A stretch of DNA of 64,000 nt from Planctomycetota bacterium (lineage in GTDB: Bacteria; Planctomycetota; Phycisphaerae; Phycisphaerales; UBA1924). The stretch covers positions 62,001 to 126,000 of the forward strand of contig JACTNA010000014.1 of the NCBI GenBank assembly GCA_014584315.1, written 5' to 3'. A program made the position numbers and the translations under genes. Positions 18,071 through 25,157 of this stretch are shown piece after piece. Numbering within the stretch: the first letter of the stretch is position 1; the number at the start of each line of letters is the position of its first letter. The notes beneath the pieces are model-generated. The model had not been told where the DNA came from and searched no databases. It was given only the letters and a program-made list of their open reading frames with translations.

Positions 18071-18168
18071 CTGAGTCCTGAGTCCTGAGTCCTGAGTCCT
18101 GAGTCTTGAGTCCTGAGTCTTGAGTCCTGAGTCTTGAGTCCTGAGTCTTGAGTCCTGAGTCTTGAGTC
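18071..18168. repeat. Tandem array of fourteen 7-bp units (CTGAGTC/TTGAGTC)
   Basis: Five CTGAGTC units are followed by strict alternation TTGAGTC, CTGAGTC to the end, 98 bases with no indel. It ends 10 bases upstream of the ketosynthase GTG on the minus strand, occupying its leader or promoter region. Read on the minus strand it is open in several frames (QDSGLRT/QDSRLRT), which artificially lengthens the ketosynthase frame. Confidence 0.95.
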
Positions 18169-18197
18169 CTGGGGCCGGAGGCCGAAGCCCGAAAGCC

Positions 18198-18226
18198 GGT
18201 GGCACAGGCGTCCCGCCTGTGCCACC
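18198..18226. repeat. Dispersed palindromic repeat, copy 2
   Basis: Thirteen-base arms (GGTGGCACAGGCG and CGCCTGTGCCACC) around TCC, identical in the core to the copy at 5960-5982. It lies between the 7-bp array and an 8-bp array downstream of the GxxExxY gene. Confidence 0.9.
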
Positions 18227-18227
18227 C

Positions 18228-18259
18228 CATCACTCCATCACTCCATCACTCCATCACTC
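18228..18259. repeat. Four 8-bp tandem units (CATCACTC)
   Basis: Four perfect CATCACTC units, then a degenerate tail running into the acidic 3' end of the GxxExxY gene, which itself contains CATCATCATC runs. Confidence 0.85.
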
Positions 18260-18268
18260 CGCCACTCC

Positions 18269-18802
18269 TCACTCCTCATCATCATCCTCGTACTCATCAT
18301 CATCCCCCTCCTCCTCATCACCCCGCATCGCGTTCAGCTTGTCCGGGTTCAGCACCCGCACCAGGCCGTCCTTCAGCCGCCGCTCGCCGAAGTTGATGAT
18401 GAGCCCCAACTCCACGTCCGCGGCCCGCAACTGCGACCGCAGCGCGGCCCGCTCCGCCCCGCCGATCTCGCCCGTCCGCGCCATCACCTCCACCACGAAC
18501 CGATCGCCCACCCACAGGTCCGCTGTCGTCGCGCCCACCACGCGGTCCTTGTACCGCACGTCGAACCGGTGCCCCGCCTTGTACGCCACCCCCAGCCCGT
18601 CCAACTCCTGCTGCAACGCGCCGGCGTACACGCTCTCGTCGTACCCCGGCCCAAGCGCACGGTGCACCTCGATCGCCGCGCCGATCACCTTGCGGCTCAT
18701 CTCCGTCAGGTTCGGGTCCAGGTCCGACAGCGGCGTCCCCCGACGCTCACGCTGGCCCTCGTGACTCCCGTACCGCCTGCCCCTGTTCCGATCGTCGTAC
18801 AC
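18269..18802 (-). CDS. GxxExxY protein
   Basis: A 177-residue protein of the GxxExxY family (TIGR04256 as I recall it). The motif is visible in LGPGYDESVYAGAL (G-YD-E-SV-Y). It is followed by a nuclease-like pattern of strands: HRFDVRYKDRVVGATTADLW, VGDRFVVEVMARTGEI, LGLIINFGERRLKDGLVRVL. The C-terminus is strongly acidic (GDEEEGDDDEYEDDDEE). Biochemical function is not established; the E-x-K-type restriction-like core is not fully kept (VEVMA where VEvKA is common). GTG 18802 has GGAG 8 bases upstream. It sits between two ketosynthase genes and is bordered by three different repeat types, which suggests insertion. Confidence 0.85.
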   Translation of the reverse strand: MYDDRNRGRRYGSHEGQRERRGTPLSDLDPNLTEMSRKVIGAAIEVHRALGPGYDESVYAGALQQELDGLGVAYKAGHRFDVRYKDRVVGATTADLWVGDRFVVEVMARTGEIGGAERAALRSQLRAADVELGLIINFGERRLKDGLVRVLNPDKLNAMRGDEEEGDDDEYEDDDEE

Positions 18803-18873
18803 GGTTGTTCTCCGTAAAGGTGAAGAAACACGTAGCCGCACCGCCCACGCGGACGCGTGCGCCGAACTTCCGG

Positions 18874-20256
18874 TCAACCCCACTCCGCCCGCCGCAGCAC
18901 CACCGCGCCCACCTGCCCGAACAACGACGGCGTGCACACCAGCACGTGCCGCAGCTCCGCCCCGCGCGACGCCGCGCGCCCCGCCCGCAGCCCTTCCGCC
19001 GGCCGACCCGCGTGCAGCCGCGCCGGCAGACGCTGCTCGCGCACGCACGCCGCCCCGACCGCCGCCAGCAACGCCCCCTCGCCCGCCATGCTGTCCCCAA
19101 TTGCCGGCTTCGTCGTCACCAGTTCGATCCCGCCCAGCCGGTCGCCGAAGACCTCACGCAGCGCGCCCGCCTCGCCCGAGTCCACCCACGCCACCCCCAG
19201 CCCGCCCACCACGATCGCATCCACCTCCCCGGCCCCGATCCCCGCGTCGTCCAGCGCATTGAGGATCGCATCGCGCACGCCCTCGTCCGGGCCGTCGATC
19301 GGCGCGCCCGGCGGCCCGTCCATCCCGCACCAACGCTCCGGCGAGTGCGACGCCCCGAACCCCGCCACCTCCGCGTACGCCCGCGCCCCGCGACGACGCG
19401 CCGACTCCCGCTCCTCCAGGATCAGCACGCCCCCCCCCTCGCCGAGCAGCGTCCCCGTCGCCGCGCGGTCGAACGGGCGAACGATCGACGCCCCCTCCTC
19501 CGCGTCGCCCGTCTCGGCCAGACGACCCGCCAGCCCGATCCGCAGCACGCCCATCGGGTTCAACTTGCTCTCCGCGCCCCCCGAGAAGCACGCGTCCGCG
19601 TCGTCCCGCTCGATCACACGCACGCTCTCCCCGATCGACAGCAGCCCGCTCGACTCCGAGCACGTGATCGTGTTGCTCGGCCCCTCCGCCCCGTGCAGGA
19701 TCGTCACGTGGCACGCCAGCATGTTCGGCAGATACTTCAGCATCCACAGCGGAGGCAGGTTCTCCATCCCCCCCCCTCCGCCCGCTTCCTTCACCGTCCC
19801 CCACGCCCGCAGGTCGAACCCGCCCCACGCCCCGTCGCCCTCGCCCGTCACCGCCGTCGAGAACGCCGCCGCCAGTTCGCCCACCTCCGCCGCGATCAGC
19901 CCCGCCCCGATCTGGCACCCCAACCGCTCGCCCGGGTACGTCGTCGCCGCGCCATCTTCCGCCGTCGCCCGCGTCACCAGACCGGCGTCCGCCACCGCGC
20001 ACCCCGCCGCGGCCACCGCCAACTCGGTGTCCCGCGCCATCACCTTCACCGCCTTGCGATAGTGCTTGGGCACGTGGTCGCGCGCGCTGAACCCCGTCGC
20101 CTCCGCACCCAGCCGCCACGGGAACCCGGACGCATCGAACAGCCCGATCCGCCGCAACGCCGACCGCCCCTCCACCAGCCCGGACCACAGCGCGGGCAGC
20201 CCCACGCCGAAGCCCGAAACCGCGCCCACGCCCGTGATGACCACCCGCCTGCGCAT
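18874..20256 (-). CDS. Degenerate beta-ketoacyl synthase-like protein (both catalytic His missing)
   Basis: A 460-residue thiolase-fold protein opening MRRRVVITGVGAVSGFGVGL, a standard ketosynthase start. The nucleophile Cys is present (Cys199 in ITCSESSG). The first catalytic His is lost: the AHGTGT position reads VVGGLGV near residue 350. The second is replaced by Asp388 in KPAIGDSMAGEG, where KS..GH..GA is expected; its Lys is kept. Such a protein probably cannot perform decarboxylative condensation alone and may act as a partner, length factor or acyltransferase. It lies upstream of the intact FabF-like gene on the same strand. Confidence 0.85.
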   Translation of the reverse strand: MRRRVVITGVGAVSGFGVGLPALWSGLVEGRSALRRIGLFDASGFPWRLGAEATGFSARDHVPKHYRKAVKVMARDTELAVAAAGCAVADAGLVTRATAEDGAATTYPGERLGCQIGAGLIAAEVGELAAAFSTAVTGEGDGAWGGFDLRAWGTVKEAGGGGGMENLPPLWMLKYLPNMLACHVTILHGAEGPSNTITCSESSGLLSIGESVRVIERDDADACFSGGAESKLNPMGVLRIGLAGRLAETGDAEEGASIVRPFDRAATGTLLGEGGGVLILEERESARRRGARAYAEVAGFGASHSPERWCGMDGPPGAPIDGPDEGVRDAILNALDDAGIGAGEVDAIVVGGLGVAWVDSGEAGALREVFGDRLGGIELVTTKPAIGDSMAGEGALLAAVGAACVREQRLPARLHAGRPAEGLRAGRAASRGAELRHVLVCTPSLFGQVGAVVLRRAEWG

Positions 20257-20331
20257 GCGAGCCGGATTCTACGCCTCCCTTCTTCCACTCCCCCGCGAAC
20301 CCCCCACGCGCCCGGAACCCACAATCCCCTC

Positions 20332-20380
20332 GCCCTTCGGCCCTTGGCCACTTGGCCCTTTGCCGATTTGGCCATTCGCC
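20332..20380. repeat. Imperfect GGCCCTTTGGCC-type repeats upstream of the rnpA region
   Basis: Irregular repetition of GCCCTTTGGCC/GCCACTTGGCC/GCCATTCGCC words, markedly AT-richer than the surroundings. The same word family recurs at 33718-33751, 34438-34480, 34935-35230 and 36282-36341. Confidence 0.7.
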
Positions 20381-20404
20381 CCCTCCTGCCCGATACTCTC
20401 CCCC

Positions 20405-20884
20405 GTGCTCCGACCCACTCGCGACGCCCCCATCACCCGCTTCGACCCCGGCTGGCTCTTCCTCCTCGCCGGCCTCGCCATCCTCGCCGCCACCATCCTC
20501 CTCCCCGCCAAGGCCGACCTCGACGAGGCCTCCTGGCAGCGCGACCGTGCCCTCGCCATCGAGTCCCAGCGCCGCGAACGCCTCCTCCGTCACGAGCGCT
20601 ACCTCCGCGCCCTCGAAGCCCGCGAGCCGGGCGTCGTCCAGTCCCTCGCCGCCACGCAACTCCACCTCGTCCCCGAGGGCCGCGTCCCCATCCTCCCCGT
20701 CAACCTCAACGCCGACGCGTCCGTCTTCCCCACCCTCGAACCCGCCCCCATCCGGCTCCCGGAGCAGCGAACCGTCGCCTCGACGCTCAGCCGTCTCGCC
20801 GCCGGCCCGCGCTCCCGCCTCTGGCTCATCGCCGGCGGCGCGTTCTGCCTCATGGTCGGCCTCCTCCCCCCCTCGCGCCGCTGA
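20405..20884 (+). CDS. Two-helix membrane protein upstream of rnpA
   Basis: A 159-residue protein with an N-terminal membrane helix (LFLLAGLAILAATILL, about residues 17-32). A charged helical segment follows (DLDEASWQRDRALAIESQRR), then a Pro-rich stretch and a C-terminal membrane helix (LWLIAGGAFCLMVGLL). Both ends are likely anchored with the middle outside the cytoplasm. The GTG at 20405 has no recognisable ribosome site. The stop is 21 bases before rnpA, suggesting co-expression. I do not recognise the family. Confidence 0.6.
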   Translation: MLRPTRDAPITRFDPGWLFLLAGLAILAATILLPAKADLDEASWQRDRALAIESQRRERLLRHERYLRALEAREPGVVQSLAATQLHLVPEGRVPILPVNLNADASVFPTLEPAPIRLPEQRTVASTLSRLAAGPRSRLWLIAGGAFCLMVGLLPPSRR

Positions 20885-20905
20885 TCCCCGCCCCTATCCT
20901 CCCCC

Positions 20906-21331
20906 ATGACCACGGGCCGACCCCAGCGCCCGCGACTCACCTTCCCTCCCAGCCGCCGCCTCTCCCGCGACCGCGACTATCAGGCCGTCTTCGACTTCGC
21001 CCTCCGCAAGTCCCTCGGCCCCATCACCCTCTTCGCGCGCCCCAACGCGCTTGACCATCCCCGACTCGGCCTCTCCGTCTCACGCCGCGTCGGCATCGCC
21101 GTCCGACGAAACGCCATCAAGCGCCGCCTGCGCGAAGCCTTCCGCCACCTCCAGCACGACCTCCCCCGCGCCGCCGACGGCTCCTCCTACGACCTCATCA
21201 TCAGCGTGCGCGCCCACGACCCTCTCCCCGCGCCCGAATACCGCCGCATCCTCGCCACGCTCGCCGAACGCGCCCACCGCGACGCCGAGCGACGCACCCG
21301 ACGCGCCGACGGTGGGGGAGACGAGCCGTGA
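20906..21331 (+). CDS. rnpA: Ribonuclease P protein component
   Basis: A 141-residue basic protein that helps the RNase P RNA bind precursor tRNA. The RNR motif region is clear in GIAVRRNAIKRRLREAFRHL, preceded by PRLGLSVSRRV and an N-terminal LSRDRDYQAVFDFALRKS. The TGA overlaps the next start as GTGA (21328-21331), coupling translation to yidD. rpmH, normally just upstream, is absent here, and yidC does not follow. Confidence 0.95.
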   Translation: MTTGRPQRPRLTFPPSRRLSRDRDYQAVFDFALRKSLGPITLFARPNALDHPRLGLSVSRRVGIAVRRNAIKRRLREAFRHLQHDLPRAADGSSYDLIISVRAHDPLPAPEYRRILATLAERAHRDAERRTRRADGGGDEP

Positions 21332-21672
21332 TCGCGCCCACCGACCCGCGCCCAGGCCCCCTCGCCCGCGCCACCTCCGCACCCTTCATCGCCCTCATCC
21401 ACCTCTACCGCTGGACCCTCTCCCCCGTCGTCGGCGGCCACTGCCGCTACGAACCCACCTGCTCCCGCTACGCACTCGACGCCTACCACCTCCACGGCCC
21501 CGTCCGCGGCACCGCGCTCACGGTCCGCCGACTCCTCCGCTGCCACCCCTTCGTCCGCGGCGGCTACGACCCCGTCCCACCGCCCGACGACCCGGCGCCG
21601 CACGCCCCCGGTGCAGACGACGACGGAAGGCCGTATAAAGAGGCCGACCCCACTCAGGAAGGAACCAGATGA
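21328..21672 (+). CDS. yidD: Membrane protein insertion efficiency factor YidD
   Basis: A 114-residue protein with the diagnostic core LYRWTLSPVVGGHCRYEPTC followed by SRYALDAYHLHGPVRG and RLLRCHPFVRGGYDPVP. YidD assists YidC-dependent membrane insertion from the inner face of the membrane through an amphipathic helix. The GTG start overlaps the rnpA stop, and the stop overlaps the TetR start (ATGA at 21669-21672), so three genes are translationally chained. Confidence 0.95.
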   Translation: MIAPTDPRPGPLARATSAPFIALIHLYRWTLSPVVGGHCRYEPTCSRYALDAYHLHGPVRGTALTVRRLLRCHPFVRGGYDPVPPPDDPAPHAPGADDDGRPYKEADPTQEGTR

Positions 21673-22292
21673 GCCGCCTGCCCGCCGCCAAGCGCAAGGA
21701 GCAGCTCCTCGACTGCGCCGCCGAACTCTTCGCCCGGCACGGCTACGCCCGCGCCACCACCTCCGAACTCGCCAAGGCCGCCGGCGTCACCGAACCCATC
21801 ATCTACCGGCACTTCAAGTCCAAGCGCGAACTCTTCATCGCCCTCATCGAGCGCTCAGGACGCGAAACCCTCCGCCAGTGGGAGCAGGACCTCAAGGACG
21901 CCGAAGACCCCGCCGAACGGCTCCGACGACTCATCGGCGACAACCCCATGGTCTCCGAACGCGGCCGCGCCGCCTACCGCGTCTTCCTCCAGGCCATCAC
22001 CGAGGTCGACGACCCCGAAATCCACGAGGCCCTCGTCCACCACATCCGTTCCCTCCACGACTTCATCGCCGAGGAACTCGTCCGCGCCCAGGAAAAGGGC
22101 CGCGTCACCCCGCGATTCACCGCCACCATCCTCGGATGGCTCCTCATCTACCTCGGCCTCGGCTACGGCGTCGCCGCCGCCATGCAGGTCCAGGGACACG
22201 GCCGCGACCAGACCGGACTCCACGTCCAGGACGTCATCGCCCGAATCCTCGTCGGCCGCGGTGGGGGTGCGGACAAGGAACCGCAGGCCTGA
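21669..22292 (+). CDS. TetR-family transcriptional regulator
   Basis: A 207-residue regulator. The N-terminal HTH is typical: KEQLLDCAAELFARHGYARA then TTSELAKAAGVTEPIIYRHF and KSKRELFIALIE. The C-terminal ligand domain includes a hydrophobic helix near residue 155 (ILGWLLIYLGLGYGVAAAM). AGGAAGGAACC precedes the ATG, and ATGA overlap with yidD suggests it rides on the rnpA-yidD transcript, an unusual place for a TetR gene. Its targets are not apparent. Confidence 0.9.
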   Translation: MSRLPAAKRKEQLLDCAAELFARHGYARATTSELAKAAGVTEPIIYRHFKSKRELFIALIERSGRETLRQWEQDLKDAEDPAERLRRLIGDNPMVSERGRAAYRVFLQAITEVDDPEIHEALVHHIRSLHDFIAEELVRAQEKGRVTPRFTATILGWLLIYLGLGYGVAAAMQVQGHGRDQTGLHVQDVIARILVGRGGGADKEPQA

Positions 22293-22415
22293 CGCTGAAG
22301 TCTGGGCGTTCTGTCCCCCAATCCACTTGCCGACGAAACACACCAGGTCGAGCAACGCACGTCGCCATCCCCCCGAATGAGGGTGACCACGCAAACCCGC
22401 GCGACGAATCCAGAC

Positions 22416-22438
22416 GATTCAAAGTTCGACTTTGAATC
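22416..22438. promoter_or_regulatory. Perfect inverted repeat upstream of the DUF4143 ATPase gene
   Basis: Ten-base arms GATTCAAAGT and ACTTTGAATC flank TCG, ending 26 bases before the ATG at 22465. It is AT-rich in a GC-rich context and has no T-run, so an operator is more likely than a terminator. Confidence 0.6.
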
Positions 22439-22464
22439 ATCCGAAATCGGGCCTAGGCTCCTCC

Positions 22465-23637
22465 ATGATTCCCCGCGACCTCACGCCACGCCTCCGAAAG
22501 GCCGCCGTCCAGTTCCCCGCCGTCACGCTCACCGGCCCGCGCCAAAGCGGCAAGTCCACCCTCTGCCGTGCCCTGTTTCCAGATCTCCCATACGCCAACC
22601 TCGAAGCACCCGACACACGCGCCTTCGCAACCGACGACCCCCGCGCCTTCCTCGCCCAGTACCCTAACGGCGCGATCATCGACGAGGTGCAGCGAGCGCC
22701 GGCGCTGCCCTCGTACTTGCAGGGCATCATCGACGCCGACCCCACGCCCGGCCGCTGGGTCCTCACCGGCTCGCAGAACCTCGCCCTGCTCGAAACGGTG
22801 AGCCAGTCCCTTGCCGGTCGATCCGCCGTGCTGCACCTCTTGCCCCTCGCCCGCAGCGAGGTCATCCGTTTCCGCACGCATCCGCGAACGCTCGACGAGA
22901 CGCTCCTCGCCGGCGGGTATCCCCGCATCTTCGATCAGGGCATCGACCCGACCGACTGGCTCGCGGCATACGTCGGCACCTACGTCGAGCGCGACGTGCG
23001 CACCATCAGCAACATCGGCGATCTCACCGCCTTCCAGCGGTTCGTCGAACTCTGCGCAGGACGCACCGCCCAACTCCTCAACTACGCCGCCCTCGCCGCC
23101 GACTGCGGGGTCTCCCAGCCCACCGCCAAGGCCTGGTTCAGCGTCCTCGAGACCAGTTTCATCGCCTTCAGGCTCCCGGCCTTCCACGCCAACACCCGCA
23201 AACGCGTCGTGAAAGCGCCGAAACTCCACTTCTACGACAGCGGGCTCGTCTGCTGGCTGCTCGGGATCCGCGAGCCCCAACAACTCCGCTCCCACCCCCT
23301 GCGCGGCGCGATCTTCGAGACCTGGACCGTCTCCGAAATCGTCAAGCACCGGACGAACGCCGGCGAAACGACCGGCCTCTCGTTCTATCGCGACAGCGAC
23401 GGCGTCGAGGCCGACCTCGTCGTCGAGCGCGGCGGGAGCGCCACCGTTGTCGAGGCCAAGTCCGCGCAGACGGCTTCAGCGTCGCTCTTCGACACCGCGC
23501 GCCGCGCACACGAGCGAATCGCCGAGCCGGGACGGCGAGCCGACACCGTCGTCGTCTACGGCGGCGACGAGCCACAGAGCCGCAGCGACGCGGAACTCAT
23601 CCCGTGGAGCAGCCTTCACGAGCGGACATGGGCCTGA
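22465..23637 (+). CDS. AAA-type ATPase with DUF4143 domain
   Basis: A 390-residue protein of the widespread, sporadically distributed AAA/DUF4143 family. The N-terminal P-loop reads TLTGPRQSGKSTL, Walker B is GAIIDEVQRAP and sensor 1 is WVLTGSQN. The C-terminal DUF4143 region includes YVERDVRTISNIGDLTAFQR, an HTH-like segment (LAADCGVSQPTAKAWFSVLE), then KAPKLHFYDSGLVCWLLGI and a nuclease-like fold with EADLVVERGG and TVVEAKSA. The EAD...VEAK spacing suggests a PD-(D/E)xK-like C-terminal domain. Cellular role is unestablished. The ATG at 22465 precedes MIPRDLTPRL, a standard family start. Confidence 0.9.
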   Translation: MIPRDLTPRLRKAAVQFPAVTLTGPRQSGKSTLCRALFPDLPYANLEAPDTRAFATDDPRAFLAQYPNGAIIDEVQRAPALPSYLQGIIDADPTPGRWVLTGSQNLALLETVSQSLAGRSAVLHLLPLARSEVIRFRTHPRTLDETLLAGGYPRIFDQGIDPTDWLAAYVGTYVERDVRTISNIGDLTAFQRFVELCAGRTAQLLNYAALAADCGVSQPTAKAWFSVLETSFIAFRLPAFHANTRKRVVKAPKLHFYDSGLVCWLLGIREPQQLRSHPLRGAIFETWTVSEIVKHRTNAGETTGLSFYRDSDGVEADLVVERGGSATVVEAKSAQTASASLFDTARRAHERIAEPGRRADTVVVYGGDEPQSRSDAELIPWSSLHERTWA

Positions 23638-24127
23638 CCGCCCGGGCGGCATCTCCGTCCCGATCCGATTCACGTCCGCTGACAGCAGTGGGGGACAGCG
23701 GCCCCACCTCCGCCCCCGCCAGCTCGTGCCGCCCCCCGCCCGCGCCCAGCCCCCCCAGCACCGGCGTCCGCGCGTAGAGCACGCGCACACCCCCCCCCTC
23801 CGTCCGCTCGAACGAGCACGCCAGCAGCCCGGGCGCATCCACGTGCTCCAGACCCGACGCCGCGTCCCGCACCCACGACACCCGACCCGCGCCGCCGCAC
23901 GCCACGCCCCGACGCCCCGCGCCGTCCTCGAGCGCAAACGCGAGCGACCCCTGCGGCTCCTCGCCCGTCGGCTCCTCGACCACGCACTCCAGCGTCGCTT
24001 CGCCCCCCCCCGCCTGCGCGATCCGCCAGCGCAGCCGCAGCGTCCGCCGCGAGGCGCCCGCGTCCGAGCCGCGCCCGGCGAGCACCACCACCTCCGCCCT
24101 GTCGCCGACACGCCCCATCGCCCTCAC
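23597..24127 (-). CDS. Hypothetical protein coupled to the GbsR-type regulator
   Basis: A possible 176-residue protein. Its GTG overlaps the stop of the GbsR-type gene (24124-24127), and an alternative ATG lies at 24118. The sequence is beta-strand-like (SRRTLRLRWRIAQAGGGEAT, GSLAFALEDGAG, GVRVLYARTP) with no membrane segment or recognised motif. The last 40 bases overlap the convergent DUF4143 gene. I think it is real because of the overlap with the regulator, but confidence is moderate. Confidence 0.5.
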   Translation of the reverse strand: MRAMGRVGDRAEVVVLAGRGSDAGASRRTLRLRWRIAQAGGGEATLECVVEEPTGEEPQGSLAFALEDGAGRRGVACGGAGRVSWVRDAASGLEHVDAPGLLACSFERTEGGGVRVLYARTPVLGGLGAGGGRHELAGAEVGPLSPTAVSGRESDRDGDAARAVRPMSAREGCSTG

Positions 24128-24690
24128 CCCGCGACCTTCGACGCCAGCAGCGTCGCCGCCGCCTGCAACCCCCGCCCCGCCGGGCTGACGAACCGGTGCC
24201 CCAGCCGCTCCACCGTCGTCAGGAACTCCAGCAACTGGTCCAGCCGTTCGTTGTGCGCCTCGACGAGCGCCCGCTCCTCCGCCGCAAGCCCCGCCGCGCG
24301 CCGCGCCGGCTCCGTCAACTCCCGGATCTCGTGCATCGACGCCAGCAGCGGGTCCACCTCACGCTTGATCCGCTCGCGCACGATCGCCCGGAACATCGTC
24401 CACACGTCCTGCTCCGCGACGAAGTACTCCTTCCGGTCGCCACGCTTGTGCGTCCGCGACACCACCCCCCAGTCCAGCAACGCCCGCAACGACGTCGACG
24501 CGTTCCCCCGCGAAATCTGCAGCCGGTCCATCACGTCGTCCGTGCACAGCGGCCCGCCCGTCACGTACAGCAGCGCGTGCACCTCCGCCATCGTCCGTGT
24601 GATCCCCCACGCCCCGCCCATCTGCCCCCACACCGCGATGAACCGGTCCTGGGCCTCGGCCAACGTGTCGGGCTTCCCGCTGCCGCTCAT
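24124..24690 (-). CDS. GbsR/MarR-type transcriptional regulator
   Basis: A 188-residue regulator. The N-terminal region FIAVWGQMGGAWGITRTMAE precedes a winged helix: HALLYVTGGPLCTDDVMDRL, QISRGNASTSLRALLDWGVV, then the wing RTHKRGDRKEYFVAEQDV. This matches the GbsR family, which often controls osmolyte or membrane-transport genes. A C-terminal coiled-coil-like region (AGLAAEERALVEAHNERLDQ) follows. The next gene downstream overlaps its stop. No transport gene is adjacent, so its targets are unclear. Confidence 0.88.
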   Translation of the reverse strand: MSGSGKPDTLAEAQDRFIAVWGQMGGAWGITRTMAEVHALLYVTGGPLCTDDVMDRLQISRGNASTSLRALLDWGVVSRTHKRGDRKEYFVAEQDVWTMFRAIVRERIKREVDPLLASMHEIRELTEPARRAAGLAAEERALVEAHNERLDQLLEFLTTVERLGHRFVSPAGRGLQAAATLLASKVAG

Positions 24691-25157
24691 GCCGTCAGTA
24701 TGCCCAAGCGCTCACCACAAATCCACCATTCATTTCTGAATCTTCTGAAACCAATGCACCAAAAACTCCCTAGACCCCCGACCCCTCGAACCCCCGTCCC
24801 CCCGGCCCCCCGTTCCCTCGATCCCTCGATCCCTCGATCCCTCGATCCCTCGATCCCTCGATCCCTCGATCCCTCGATCCCTCGATCCCTCCGCCCACGA
24901 AAAGAGGCGGCGAGGCACGGTTGCGCCTACGCCGCCCTTCCGGGGGCTGGGGATTGATAAAGGATATTACCATCCTTTTCGACAGAATCAAGCCCCCTCT
25001 TCCGCGAAATCAAGCCCCAGCCCCACAATCCCGCCCCGGCCTCAAAAAACCCGGCCAGCCCCCGCCGCCTCTACCCTCACCCCATGCCCACCGCCCGCCC
25101 CGAACCCGGCAGCACCGACCACTAACGGCCGACAAAACCAGCCAGACCACAACCGCC
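24691..25157. other. Gene-free region between the GbsR gene and the his fusion gene
   Basis: These 467 bases hold an AT-rich patch near 24730-24755 (TTTCTGAATCTTCTGAAACC) that may carry the GbsR promoter, a tandem 8-bp array (24814-24885), and a low-complexity Pro/Ala-coding-like stretch up to 25100. The leader of the his gene contains no recognisable attenuator or His codon run. I see no gene. Confidence 0.6.
24814..24885. repeat. Nine 8-bp tandem units (TCCCTCGA)
   Basis: Nine perfect copies of TCCCTCGA, 72 bases, with degenerate units on both sides. On the minus strand it reads as an open GSRDRGIE peptide repeat, which explains spurious frames here. Confidence 0.95.

Noticed and set aside
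18062..18205. N-terminal extension of the FabF-like protein (QDSGLRT repeats)
   Set aside because: It is the translation of the 7-bp array; homology begins at the GTG at 18061.
20257..20404. rpmH upstream of rnpA
   Set aside because: The usual neighbour was looked for, but no L34-like basic peptide is present in any frame.
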